Source: CAYSRC01 sp964446385 (lineage in GTDB: Bacteria; Bacillota; Clostridia; Oscillospirales; Ruminococcaceae). From it: DNA of 64,000 nt. The notes beneath the pieces are model-generated. The model made no database searches, had not been told where the DNA came from, and saw only the letters and a program-made list of their open reading frames with translations. This document shows positions 32,278-41,565 of this stretch, piece by piece; positions within the stretch are counted from its first letter, which is position 1, and every line of letters starts with the position of its first letter. Position numbers and translations under genes: made by a program. The DNA lies in contig CAYUOH010000005.1 of assembly GCA_964446385.1 (NCBI GenBank), forward strand, positions 65,504-129,503. The letters are read 5' to 3'.

Positions 32278-35200
32278 ACACTAAATGGACTGACGACCAG
32301 CTCCGCGCTATAGAATACCGTTCTGGCTCGGCGATAGTATCTGCCGCTGCAGGTAGCGGTAAAACAAACGTCATGGTTGAGCGCATAGTGGCCATTTTAA
32401 AAGATGAAATCAACCATGTATCCGCAGACAGCATTCTGGCGGTAACTTTTACAAAAGCAGCCGCGGAGGAGCTTAAATCCCGTATACGTCGCAGACTGAT
32501 GGAACTTCTGAAAGAACAGACCAACAGCGACTATATCAGGCGCCAGCTTTCACTTGTGCGCATGGCCTTTATTGGAACCATTGACTCCTTCTGCACCAAC
32601 CTTGTAAGATCCAACTTCAGCAGCCTAGATATCCGTCCGGATTTTTCGATTATTGACGAGGGGACCTTGTTCAGACTTGAAGAAGTCGCTTTACAGCAGA
32701 CACTGGAAACAATGTACCGTGACGACAGGGAGGGTATGGAATCCCTATGTAATCTCTTCGGTAAATCCAGAACCGACCGCGATACGTCGGATATTATCAT
32801 CAATCTTTTTAATTTTGAAAAAAAACTCGCGGATCCTGAAAAATGGAAGTGCAATTGCCTTGACAGGGGCATTGAATTCACACTGAATGCTGTTCGCGAA
32901 ACCGGTACATCGATAGTTGACGAAACTCTGGAAAACATCGAAACCGCATGCAGAATAATCAGTTTGCGTGATGACGTTAACGAAAAATACGGTCCTCTTT
33001 TCGAAAGCGAACTGCAGACCGCGTCGGAACTGAAAAAAAGATATTCAGAAGGAGATTATGCCGGTTGCCGCAAAATCGCAGACAGTTACTCTGCATCAAG
33101 ACTGCCGGGATACAGAGGCTCCGAAAAAAATATTTCGGAAGCCGCAAAAATTCGACGTAACCGCTTTAAGGACCTGATGAAAGAAACACTATCTCGTGGG
33201 CCGTGGTTTCGGGATGATGAACAGATTGAAAAGGACGAATCGATTCTCAGACGTCCCTTGATTTCCCTGTTTACATCCGTCAATATGTTCCGTGATCTTC
33301 TGTGGCAGATGAAATTGTCACGAAGAGAGCTCGGCTTTGACGATATAGAACGTTTGGCTCTGCAGCTTCTTCAAGGCGGCAAAGGAGGTCCATCCGGCAT
33401 CGCAAAGAGTGAAGCGGCAAAATACAGTTATATTCTGATTGATGAATATCAGGATACCAACGCATTGCAAGACGAAATATTCACCTTGATCTCACGTGAA
33501 GGCAAAAATATGTTCTATGTGGGAGACGTAAAACAAAGCATCTATGCGTTCCGCAATGCCGAGCCAGGCTTTTTCACAGCTAAAACCGATTATGCAGACT
33601 CTCATCCCGAAGAACTGGCAGGAATTTCTCTGAACCGCAATTTTCGAAGCAGCCGCCAGGTAATAAATGCTGTTAACAGTATTTTTCTGCCGGTAATGAC
33701 CAGAGACTGCGGCGGAGTGGATTATATCGGTGAACAGCTGGTATACGGAGCCGACGCCGATATGATCTCACACCGGACCGAGCTCTGTATTGTACCAGGC
33801 CGTGACCGTCAGGTCGAGGCAGATTACGTTGCGGATAGAATAAGAGAAATGCTCTCGTCGGGTTTTCCCGTCAGAGACGGCAGCGGAGGAACCAGGCCCT
33901 GCCAACCCGGAGATATCGCTGTAATAATGCGTTCGCCTTCATCGGGAGCGGCATCGGTTATAGACGCTCTTTCAAAAATCGGAATATCTGCCTCTGGAAC
34001 CTCCCGTGACAATCTTTTTTCCTGTTCTGAGGTTTCTACTTTGCTAGCCGTAATGAGTGTTGCAAACAATCCCCGCCGGGACATCGACGTAGCCTCAGCG
34101 GCTATGTCTCCCCTGTTTTCAATCACTGCTGATACGCTGGCAAAAGCTAAGGTCCACAGCAGAAAAGGCTGGCTCTTTGCCGATCTTGAACAGTGCGGAG
34201 AAGAATCCGCACGAACTTTTACCGAAACAATAAACGAACTGAGATATCTGGGGACCCGGAAACCTGCAGGCGTTTTCGCAAGGCTTACTGCAGACCGTCT
34301 AAATGCTGAGCTCTTGCTCTGCGCCGGAGATAATATGCCTTCACGGGTTGCGAATCTGCGAGCTTTTTTGCATTACGCTTCGACATTCGATTCAAAAGGT
34401 ACTACTCTTTCGGAATTCTGTGCGATTTGTCGTGACGCCAAAACAGCCGGCCGTATAAAATGTGCTCCGTATACCGGAAGTTCCAATACCGTCACGGTGA
34501 CTTCAGTCCACGGTGCCAAAGGTCTTGAGTGGCCTGTAGTATATGTTACCGGATGCGACAAGCAGTTTAACAACAGAGACTCATTAGTTCCTCCGGTTCT
34601 GTTTTCCAAAAACCTTTCTCCCGGTGCAAGGGTACGTGTTTCTGATAACAACCGTCCATATTATCTGAAAAAACTTCCATCATTCTATATTGCTTCAAAG
34701 AAAATAAGAGAAAACAATATCAGTGAGGAAATGAGGCTGTTCTACGTAGCACTCACCCGTGCACGTGACAAGCTGGTAATGACCGGATGCAAGACCAGTC
34801 CCGCAAAAAGCATTACCGAAGCCTTTTATGAATCATCCGCATACATCAGCCCCGGTATAGTAAACAGCAAAAACAACTGGATGGACTGGGCGCTTCTGTC
34901 TCTTACATCCCAGAGTACTGATTTCTCTGCAGAAACCGTAAACGTACTAAACACAGACAGCTGCGATATAGTAATTGTGGAAACAGAAGCCGTCAAGCCC
35001 GGAGCTGGTATCCGTCATGAGGTTTTCCCCGACCCCGAAGGTCTGCGGATACTGAACGAGATTTCCGGTTTTCCGGGATATCATATCCCGGAAATCCCTC
35101 TTAGAGTCAGCGTTACCGACCTTGTCCGTAACTACTCATCGCGAAAGGTTGACCGTCCTGCATTTGCATTGGGAGAAATTTCTCCCGCAGAATACGGTTC

Positions 35201-35684
35201 AGCAATGCATTCCTTTATGCAGTACGCTGATTATCCCCGTGCAAATACCGATCCCGAAGCGGAGATTAAGCGTATGACCGAACTTGAATTCATTTCTCCC
35301 CTTCGCGCAAAACTGCTGAAACCCAACGAGATTAAGCGCCTGTTTTCAACTCCTGTCGGAAAAGAGATGCTCGACCGCTTCGAAAGCATTAAACGCGAGT
35401 ACAGTTTCATTGACACTCTTGACGCCCGTTACGTTGATCCCGAAGCCCAGGAGGGAACCCAGGTTCTTCTTCAGGGTGTTGCCGACTGTGTCATTCCTGT
35501 CGAAAACGGTCTCATTCTTGTTGATTACAAAACCGACAAAGTGTCAAATATGCAGACGTTGTCCGAACGATACAGAACGCAGATTGTTCTGTATCGCAAA
35601 GCACTTGAAAAGCTGTTCGGCCAAAAGGTAATAAAAGCAGTTATCTATTCCTTTGTACTGGGTGACAGCATAGAAATAGAATAA
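32274..35684 (+). CDS. addA: Helicase-nuclease subunit AddA
   Basis: UvrD-like 3'-5' helicase plus nuclease, partner of AddB. It is 1136 residues. Helicase motifs are clear: SAAAGSGKT (motif I, about 22-30), FTKAAAEELKSRI (Ia), LIDEYQDTNALQDE (II, about 390), YVGDVKQSIYAFRNAEP (III), LNRNFRSS (IV), TVTSVHGAKGLEWPVVYV (V) and RLFYVALTRARDKL (VI). The C-terminal RecB-type nuclease has LVDYKTDKV (about 1082). The start is GTG at 32274, overlapping the addB stop as GTGA, with GGAGG seven bases upstream. Confidence 0.96.
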   Translation: MNTKWTDDQLRAIEYRSGSAIVSAAAGSGKTNVMVERIVAILKDEINHVSADSILAVTFTKAAAEELKSRIRRRLMELLKEQTNSDYIRRQLSLVRMAFIGTIDSFCTNLVRSNFSSLDIRPDFSIIDEGTLFRLEEVALQQTLETMYRDDREGMESLCNLFGKSRTDRDTSDIIINLFNFEKKLADPEKWKCNCLDRGIEFTLNAVRETGTSIVDETLENIETACRIISLRDDVNEKYGPLFESELQTASELKKRYSEGDYAGCRKIADSYSASRLPGYRGSEKNISEAAKIRRNRFKDLMKETLSRGPWFRDDEQIEKDESILRRPLISLFTSVNMFRDLLWQMKLSRRELGFDDIERLALQLLQGGKGGPSGIAKSEAAKYSYILIDEYQDTNALQDEIFTLISREGKNMFYVGDVKQSIYAFRNAEPGFFTAKTDYADSHPEELAGISLNRNFRSSRQVINAVNSIFLPVMTRDCGGVDYIGEQLVYGADADMISHRTELCIVPGRDRQVEADYVADRIREMLSSGFPVRDGSGGTRPCQPGDIAVIMRSPSSGAASVIDALSKIGISASGTSRDNLFSCSEVSTLLAVMSVANNPRRDIDVASAAMSPLFSITADTLAKAKVHSRKGWLFADLEQCGEESARTFTETINELRYLGTRKPAGVFARLTADRLNAELLLCAGDNMPSRVANLRAFLHYASTFDSKGTTLSEFCAICRDAKTAGRIKCAPYTGSSNTVTVTSVHGAKGLEWPVVYVTGCDKQFNNRDSLVPPVLFSKNLSPGARVRVSDNNRPYYLKKLPSFYIASKKIRENNISEEMRLFYVALTRARDKLVMTGCKTSPAKSITEAFYESSAYISPGIVNSKNNWMDWALLSLTSQSTDFSAETVNVLNTDSCDIVIVETEAVKPGAGIRHEVFPDPEGLRILNEISGFPGYHIPEIPLRVSVTDLVRNYSSRKVDRPAFALGEISPAEYGSAMHSFMQYADYPRANTDPEAEIKRMTELEFISPLRAKLLKPNEIKRLFSTPVGKEMLDRFESIKREYSFIDTLDARYVDPEAQEGTQVLLQGVADCVIPVENGLILVDYKTDKVSNMQTLSERYRTQIVLYRKALEKLFGQKVIKAVIYSFVLGDSIEIE

Positions 35685-35689
35685 AATAA

Positions 35690-35730
35690 GCCCCTGCTGT
35701 GATATATCTCACAACAGGGGCAGTATTTTT
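35690..35730. terminator. Terminator between addA and the VanZ gene
   Basis: CCCCTG plus TGTGA pairs with TCACA plus CAGGGG, then TATTTTT on the plus strand. The minus side has an A/T-rich flank for the converging VanZ gene. Confidence 0.85.
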
Positions 35731-35735
35731 ATGTA

Positions 35736-36188
35736 TCAGCCCTGATTACCGGTTTTACCGGTACAAGTATGCTTTTTGCATATCAGTAACAGTATCAAGT
35801 CCATTATTAACGCGCCTGTTATACCTCCTAATAGGTCAATCCAAATATCGGTCACCATCGGACCGCGGTCTGAAAAAATCTGGATGGTTTCGTCAATAAA
35901 AGCCACTATTAAGCAATTTATAGCAGAAAAAGGCATTCCGCTGAATCCTCGTCCGGAAAGAAGGGCAAGCTCCATGCCCAAAAGGGCATATTCGCTGAAA
36001 TGAGCAAGCTTGCGCAGAATCCCGACCTTAAATTCAATATTAGAAACGAAGACCCCCAGCACTTTATTAAGCCATTCAGCTACGGCGGAGCTTTCTTTTG
36101 ATGATGCTTCGCCGCCCACAGCGGAGTGTATCCAGATAAAGACCAGAGTGAAAATCAATAATATAATTACAATCTTCCTGTTGTTCAT
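35736..36188 (-). CDS. VanZ family membrane protein
   Basis: A 150-residue protein of the VanZ family, named for a teicoplanin-resistance accessory protein; most members are chromosomal and of unknown role. About four helices are seen (5-25, 70-90, 93-110, 122-145). The family blocks RKLAHFSEYALLG (about 59) and DETIQIFSDRGPMVTDIWIDLLG (about 100) are intact. No ribosome site precedes the ATG, and a TATACT box ends only about 10 bases before it. Nothing nearby suggests a resistance cluster. Confidence 0.85.
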   Translation of the reverse strand: MNNRKIVIILLIFTLVFIWIHSAVGGEASSKESSAVAEWLNKVLGVFVSNIEFKVGILRKLAHFSEYALLGMELALLSGRGFSGMPFSAINCLIVAFIDETIQIFSDRGPMVTDIWIDLLGGITGALIMDLILLLICKKHTCTGKTGNQG

Positions 36189-36286
36189 TTTTCAAGTATA
36201 GCATAAATCTTAACGCAATGTTACAATTTTACGAACAGAATGGTCCGGTGTTATCCGAACCGATAAAACATAAGTAGGAGTATAGT

Positions 36287-38083
36287 ATGGCTGATAATAA
36301 AATACCTGAAAGAAGCGAAATCGATGTCGAAAATACCTGGCGTATTGAGGATATCTATGCTTCGGACGACCTCTGGTTTGAGGAATACGAGGCTTTAAAA
36401 GCCTTGCCGGAAACAATAACATCCTTCAGCGGGCGTCTCGGCACCGCCGAAGGTCTGCTTGAATACTGCAAAATGGACGACAGCGTGTCAATCCGCCTTG
36501 GTAAGTTTTACAGCTACGCCAACTGCCGCAGCGATGAAGATACCGCAAACAGCAAATATCAGGATATGCTAGGCAAGGCCATGAGTGTATATGTTGACAT
36601 CGACAGCGCTAACTCGTTCGCCGTTCCCGAAATACTTGCTGTTTCCGACGAAGATATGAAGAAAATGTTTGCAGATGAACCAGATCTTGAAATCTATCGC
36701 CGTCCCATTTCCAAGATACGCCGTAAAAAAGCACATACACTTTCCTCAGAATGTGAACGTCTGCTGGCAATGTCCGGTGAGATGTCACAGAGTCCCGAAA
36801 GTATCGGCAGTATTTTCCGCAATGCGGACCTTACATTCCCTGATGCGCTTGACAGAGATGGCATCGCCCACCAAGTTACAAACGGCTCTCTTGTACCTCT
36901 GCTTGAAAGCTGTGACCGGGTCCTTCGAAAAAACGCCTTTGAAGCATTCTTCGGACGTATGAACGAATTCAGGAATACCTCTTCCGCCATTCTGGACGCC
37001 CAGTTCAAGCAGCTGAAGTATTATTCCGCAGCCCGCAAATACAACAGCACGCTTGAAGCCGCTCTGGATTCCACAGAAGTTCCCGTCGAGGTCTACCACA
37101 ACCTGATTGAAGCAGTCCACAACAATATGGATAAGATGTACCGCTACGTCGCTCTGCGCAAGAAGATACTCGGCGTTGACGAGCTACATATGTACGACGT
37201 TTATACCCCGCTGGTTGCCGATGTTGCCATAGGCATTCCGTTTGAAAAAGCAAAAGAGACCGCTCTCGATGCTCTGGCTGTTCTTGGCGAAGACTATCTG
37301 GCTGTCCTGAAGGAAGGTTTTAACAACAGATGGATCGACGTATACGAGAATAAAGGCAAGCGCAGCGGTGCCTATTCCACAGGCGGCGCGGAGCCTCATC
37401 CCTTCGTTCTGATGAACTACAAGAACAATCTTGACAGCCAGTTTACGCTGGTTCATGAAATGGGTCACAGTCTTCACAGTTACTACAGCCATCTCAGCCA
37501 GCCTACCTGCACAGCGGGATATGTCATTTTTGTTGCTGAGGTCGCTAGTACCTGCAATGAGATTCTTCTGATGCGCCATCTACTGAAAACCACAACCGAC
37601 AAAAAGCAGCGCGCATACCTTATAAATCACTTCCTTGACAGTTTCAAGGGCAATGTATACCGTCAGACAATGTTCGCCGAATTTGAGCTTATGATGGGCA
37701 AAATGTGCGAGGAAGGGCAGACTCTAACGGCAGATGTTCTTTGTGAGAAATACAAAACACTCAATGAACTGTACTTCGGGCCCGACATGAATTCCGATCA
37801 GGGGATTTCCCTTGAATGGTCACGAATCCCCCACTTCTTTTATGACTACTATGTGTTTCAGTATTCCACCGGTTTCTGCGCCGCGGTAGCTATTGCCAAC
37901 AGAATTCGTGAAGAAGGCGCTCCCGCTGTAGCGGACTTCAAAAAGTTCCTCAGCAGCGGCGGAAGCAGCGATCCCATCAGTCTTCTTAAGATTGCCGGCG
38001 TGGATATGAGTATACCTGATCCTGTGAACAGTGGTATTAAACTGTTCGGTGATCTGGTCGACGAAATGGAAGCTTGCCTCTGA
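36287..38083 (+). CDS. pepF: Oligoendopeptidase F
   Basis: Cytosolic M3-family zinc metallopeptidase that trims oligopeptides. The chain is 598 residues, the usual PepF length. The zinc site is complete: HEMGHSLHSYYSH (about 387, the HEXXH helix) with the third ligand Glu in VAEVASTCNE (about 412). The downstream substrate block FFYDYYVFQYSTGFCAA (about 524) is also typical. The start follows AGGAG. It is a single gene, divergent from the VanZ gene and ended by a strong terminator. Confidence 0.95.
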   Translation: MADNKIPERSEIDVENTWRIEDIYASDDLWFEEYEALKALPETITSFSGRLGTAEGLLEYCKMDDSVSIRLGKFYSYANCRSDEDTANSKYQDMLGKAMSVYVDIDSANSFAVPEILAVSDEDMKKMFADEPDLEIYRRPISKIRRKKAHTLSSECERLLAMSGEMSQSPESIGSIFRNADLTFPDALDRDGIAHQVTNGSLVPLLESCDRVLRKNAFEAFFGRMNEFRNTSSAILDAQFKQLKYYSAARKYNSTLEAALDSTEVPVEVYHNLIEAVHNNMDKMYRYVALRKKILGVDELHMYDVYTPLVADVAIGIPFEKAKETALDALAVLGEDYLAVLKEGFNNRWIDVYENKGKRSGAYSTGGAEPHPFVLMNYKNNLDSQFTLVHEMGHSLHSYYSHLSQPTCTAGYVIFVAEVASTCNEILLMRHLLKTTTDKKQRAYLINHFLDSFKGNVYRQTMFAEFELMMGKMCEEGQTLTADVLCEKYKTLNELYFGPDMNSDQGISLEWSRIPHFFYDYYVFQYSTGFCAAVAIANRIREEGAPAVADFKKFLSSGGSSDPISLLKIAGVDMSIPDPVNSGIKLFGDLVDEMEACL

Positions 38084-38099
38084 GTTACAAACTATTTAA

Positions 38100-38133
38100 T
38101 AAAGACACGGCGGAATCCGCCGTGTCTTTATTA
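38100..38133. terminator. Terminator of pepF
   Basis: AAAGACACGGCGGA pairs with TCCGCCGTGTCTTT, a near-perfect 14-bp stem, followed by ATTAAT. Confidence 0.85.
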
Positions 38134-38146
38134 ATATACTCATAGT

Positions 38147-38166
38147 ATCCCTGCAATTGCAGGGAT
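38147..38166. repeat. Perfect 20-bp palindrome
   Basis: The half-site ATCCCTGCAA is followed at once by its exact reverse complement. There is no T run on either strand, so it is not a normal terminator. It lies between the pepF terminator and the stop of the 5'-nucleotidase-like gene. It could be a protein-binding site or a folding RNA end. Confidence 0.5.
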
Positions 38167-38225
38167 CCGGACACTGAAGCAGTAATAGCACCATAGCAAG
38201 CAAAAATAGTTGTTTCAGTTTTTCA

Positions 38226-39719
38226 TTATTCCAAAACTTCAAGACGGCATTCGACTCCTAAGCCAAGATGTTTGTTGTCCCCAAAGTATTCAAGAAGTGT
38301 CTGGACCTCACTCGTGGTAAGGACTTTTATTTCTCCGTTTGTCTTTATCTCTTCAGGATCAACATTAAAGAATTCCTTTAGATTCGTGAAATGAAATTCA
38401 CTCATGGCTACCATATACAGTTTGTCATCTCTGATTTCTTCCCCATTGTATTCGCACATTATAAGTTTACGAAGGCTCTTGGTATATTTTACATACCAGC
38501 CTTTGGATAGCTGGTAAAACTCGGTATGATTACCCAGCCAGGCCTCGTCACGGTAAATATGAAGCAGCATTTTCTTCAGTTGAGCGCCGGTAACTTTGAA
38601 ACCATAGGACTTTCCGTCGTAAGGGTAGCATTCCGTAAAATTCTGGAACGTGACTATGGGACCCATCTTACTTTTTCGCACTGACCCGGAACCCATAAAA
38701 AACAGATCAACCGCGAGGCTATCCTTCATAGCGTCGGAGAATACCCCTCCGAGCTCAGTCTGCATCCACCTGTCGGGGTGGGTAAGCTCGTAATCGAAGT
38801 TTGCGACAACTCTTGCATATTTGATGTCGGTCTTGGCCTTTATGGAACCGATAAGCTCATCCATTTGGGGGTCACGGGGACAGTTTTCCTCATTGATTGG
38901 AACCGCCCTCCATTTATATGAGTCTATACAGTTGTTTTCGGTATCGATAACCAGATCAAAGCGTCCAATCAAGTCGGTACCGGTTCCAGCCTGCACAATC
39001 ATTATATTGTTTACTATCGCTGGCTCATCAATTAATGTGTGGGAATGACCGCCAACAATAACATCAACTCCCCAACTCGGGTCAAGCAGTGCCGCTAGCT
39101 TTTTATCTTCCTCAAAGCCGATATGCGTAAGGAGAACTGTAAAATCAATATCGATGGCGTTGTAGGCGTTGCATATTTTGCCTACTTCATTTGCGGCATC
39201 TTCTATACCGATAAGAGATCCTATCACATCCTCGACCTTGGTCTGGGAAATAACCTCCTCGGTAAGTATGCCTATAAACAGTATACGCATACCATCGATT
39301 TCCATTATGAAGTACGGTTTAAAAAGGCGCGTACCGGTACTCTTGATATACAGATTGGAATTGATTATCGGGAAATCGGCCATCTTTTCAAGGAAGAGAA
39401 GATGAGCAACTCCGTAATCTGTCTCATGGTTGCCAAGAGTAACCACATCCGGAGCAAGTAGATTAACAATTTGAATCGTGGAAGTGCCCCTAAACTCGGA
39501 GTCCAGAACAGAACCTCTGAACATGTCTCCGGCAATTACATATATGACGTTAGATTCTTCGTTTCGGCATTTTGAAAGATACCCGGACAACATGGAAACA
39601 CCGCCGGTAAGTTTATCATCCACATTTTCTGCAAGAAAATCGCCGTGCATATCGTTGGTATGCAGCAGAGTAAGCTGTTTGAATCTGTCTTTCTTTCCTA
39701 AACTTCTGTAATTCATCAT
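38226..39719 (-). CDS. 5'-nucleotidase/2',3'-cyclic phosphodiesterase-like metallophosphatase
   Basis: A 497-residue protein of the UshA/5'-nucleotidase family. The metallophosphatase half carries LLHTNDMHGDF (about 18), AGDMFRGS (about 64), GNHETDYG (about 96) and GGHSHT (about 223), i.e. all metal ligands. The C-terminal half (about 300-490) is the family's substrate-binding domain (VDLFFMGSGSVRKS, TFQNFTECYPYDGKSYGF). Secreted members have a signal peptide; this one starts MMNYRSLGKKDRF and has none, so it should act in the cytosol. GGAG lies ten bases before the start. It could equally hydrolyse nucleotides, cyclic nucleotides or UDP-sugars. Confidence 0.85.
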   Translation of the reverse strand: MMNYRSLGKKDRFKQLTLLHTNDMHGDFLAENVDDKLTGGVSMLSGYLSKCRNEESNVIYVIAGDMFRGSVLDSEFRGTSTIQIVNLLAPDVVTLGNHETDYGVAHLLFLEKMADFPIINSNLYIKSTGTRLFKPYFIMEIDGMRILFIGILTEEVISQTKVEDVIGSLIGIEDAANEVGKICNAYNAIDIDFTVLLTHIGFEEDKKLAALLDPSWGVDVIVGGHSHTLIDEPAIVNNIMIVQAGTGTDLIGRFDLVIDTENNCIDSYKWRAVPINEENCPRDPQMDELIGSIKAKTDIKYARVVANFDYELTHPDRWMQTELGGVFSDAMKDSLAVDLFFMGSGSVRKSKMGPIVTFQNFTECYPYDGKSYGFKVTGAQLKKMLLHIYRDEAWLGNHTEFYQLSKGWYVKYTKSLRKLIMCEYNGEEIRDDKLYMVAMSEFHFTNLKEFFNVDPEEIKTNGEIKVLTTSEVQTLLEYFGDNKHLGLGVECRLEVLE

Positions 39720-39835
39720 CTGTTGTCTGCTCCTTTTCTTAGCAATAACTCTGTCGAAAAACTATGCAGTACCAGTAACTTTATAATACAAAATTATCTA
39801 TGCTACTGTAAACATTATAGTTTCGTAAATAATAT

Positions 39836-41563
39836 TTACATTTCCCGGATAAGATATCTCCAGGGATTGACAATGTTTCCAAGTACATCAGCCGGGTTAT
39901 CTCCCCTGTTCACAGCCACAAGAACATTTCCGCGCAGAAATGAAGCACAGGATTTGCTGTTATTCCATACCGGCGTGAAATCCGGGCTAGCAAGCTGAGG
40001 CAGTGACCTGCGGATTCTGCTTATTTTCTTATAAAAAAGATATATATTCTCATCATAACAATCCCAAGTCATAAATCCTCTGCAGAAAGGATCACCTCCG
40101 CCCATCATGCCGCGTTCGTCTCCGTAATACACCGAAGGAATCCCGGGCAGAGTAAACTGAAGCACCACCGCAAGCTTTTCCAGTTCTACCGCGCGAAGAT
40201 AAGTGTCACGGGCGGGAGACAGATTCACCTGCTCTTCCAGGCTCATCTCACCGACATTGTCAAAGCACAGTTCGGTCAGCAGTCTGGGAGTATCGTGGGT
40301 TGAAAGCATGTTCATCATATTTTTCAGCATTTCGGGAGGATAGTTATCACAGATTACGGTAATCCTTTTAGTAAAAGCGGACGCATCACAGTCCTTCAAA
40401 AATCCGATTATCGCATTTCTGAGCGGATAGTTCATAACGCTGTCCAGCTCGAAACCCTGAAGATAGTGTCTGCGGACACCATAGCTTATTTTATTGCTGG
40501 CGTCCTCCCAAACTTCGCCTATCAGTATCCTGTCATTTCCAAACTTCTTTACTGCGGCACGGATTTCCTTGATGAAATCGTCCGGAAGCTCATCTGCAAC
40601 ATCCAGTCTGAAACCGTCTGCACCGAGAGACAGCCATTTGTCTATCACTCCATCGTCACCGCATATAAAGTTGCGGTAATCCGGGCTATTCTCATCGACA
40701 TCAGGCAGAGATTCAATTCCCCACCATCCGGTATATACCGCGGGATAATCTGTGAAATGATACCAATTATACCACCGGCTTTCGGTACTCTGGCAAGCGC
40801 CTTCCGATGTATAACGACATTTTCTGTTGAAGTAGATGCTGTCGTCCCCTGTATGATTGAACACTCCGTCCAGAATTATTTTTATATTTTTACTGTGGGC
40901 GTTTCCGCACAGACGTATAAAATCCTCTTCCGAGCCAAGCATCGGGTCAATTTTCATATAATCCGCTGTGTTGTACCTGTGATTGCTGTGAGCTTCGAAC
41001 ACGGGATTCAGATATATTGCAGTTACGCCGAGATCTGCAAGATAATCCAGTTTGTTTTCGATACCATTCAGATTTCCTCCGAAATAGTCATTATTGTGGA
41101 CCTCTCCGTTATCGTCGGGTCTCCAGTCAGGCACATCAGAAAGATTGTTATGCATTCTGCGTTCGGGATATTCTCCGGGTTTATAATCCGACGGGCAGAA
41201 TGCAAATCTGTCCGGAAATATCTGATAAATCAGACCTCCGGCATATCCTTCCGGCGAGAGGTAGCTGCCGCTGTAAACAGTAAGCTGGAACTCTCCTTCT
41301 TCCGGGAATAATGTTTTTTCTATTATAAAATGGTAAAAATAAAGACCGGGCACCAGTTCGCCGGGAGAAGCCGAATAACCAAAGCCGTCACACCGTCCGC
41401 TTTCGCTGCATCCGGACTTATACTCTTCTGTTTCACCGCCATCAGAATGGAACATTAGGGAAAACGGCTTATCCGATACAAAATAAAAAACATCACAGTC
41501 AGCCGCTGTCCCCAAAGGGCAGCGGCTGACTGTGATATCGATTTTTATGTGCTTTTTTTCCAT
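39836..41563 (-). CDS. Intracellular GH13 alpha-glucosidase/neopullulanase-type enzyme
   Basis: A 575-residue alpha-amylase-family glycoside hydrolase acting on maltodextrins or related alpha-glucans. A ~100-residue N-terminal beta domain precedes the catalytic barrel (IYQIFPDRF at about 112). The triad is complete: nucleophile Asp321 in GFRLD, acid/base Glu350 in IGEVWED and Asp424 in STHDTPR. The neopullulanase/cyclomaltodextrinase flavour comes from the N-terminal domain and HNNDYFGGNLNGI. There is no signal peptide. The ATG lies two bases after the glgP stop, with no strong ribosome site, so translation is probably coupled. A perfect 17-bp hairpin with a T run lies inside codons ~10-24 and could act as a polar terminator. 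Confidence 0.9.
   Translation of the reverse strand: MEKKHIKIDITVSRCPLGTAADCDVFYFVSDKPFSLMFHSDGGETEEYKSGCSESGRCDGFGYSASPGELVPGLYFYHFIIEKTLFPEEGEFQLTVYSGSYLSPEGYAGGLIYQIFPDRFAFCPSDYKPGEYPERRMHNNLSDVPDWRPDDNGEVHNNDYFGGNLNGIENKLDYLADLGVTAIYLNPVFEAHSNHRYNTADYMKIDPMLGSEEDFIRLCGNAHSKNIKIILDGVFNHTGDDSIYFNRKCRYTSEGACQSTESRWYNWYHFTDYPAVYTGWWGIESLPDVDENSPDYRNFICGDDGVIDKWLSLGADGFRLDVADELPDDFIKEIRAAVKKFGNDRILIGEVWEDASNKISYGVRRHYLQGFELDSVMNYPLRNAIIGFLKDCDASAFTKRITVICDNYPPEMLKNMMNMLSTHDTPRLLTELCFDNVGEMSLEEQVNLSPARDTYLRAVELEKLAVVLQFTLPGIPSVYYGDERGMMGGGDPFCRGFMTWDCYDENIYLFYKKISRIRRSLPQLASPDFTPVWNNSKSCASFLRGNVLVAVNRGDNPADVLGNIVNPWRYLIREM
41481..41536 (-). terminator. Terminator-like hairpin inside the GH13 coding region
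   Basis: Arms 41536-41520 and 41508-41492 are perfect 17-bp complements (ATCACAGTCAGCCGCTG and its complement), with an 11-base loop that can add about three pairs. On the minus strand the stem is followed by G and TTTTTTATTTT. It stands 30-74 bases after the glgP stop and within the GH13 N-terminal codons. Translating ribosomes would keep it open; without them it should terminate. Confidence 0.8.
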
Positions 41564-41565
41564 TT

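Noticed and set aside
35736..36188. Glycopeptide-resistance cluster around the VanZ gene
   Set aside because: No vanH/A/X or regulatory genes are nearby; VanZ family members are common chromosomal proteins.
40466..41311. 281-codon open frame antisense to the GH13 gene
   Set aside because: Shadow frame of a gene with a complete catalytic triad.
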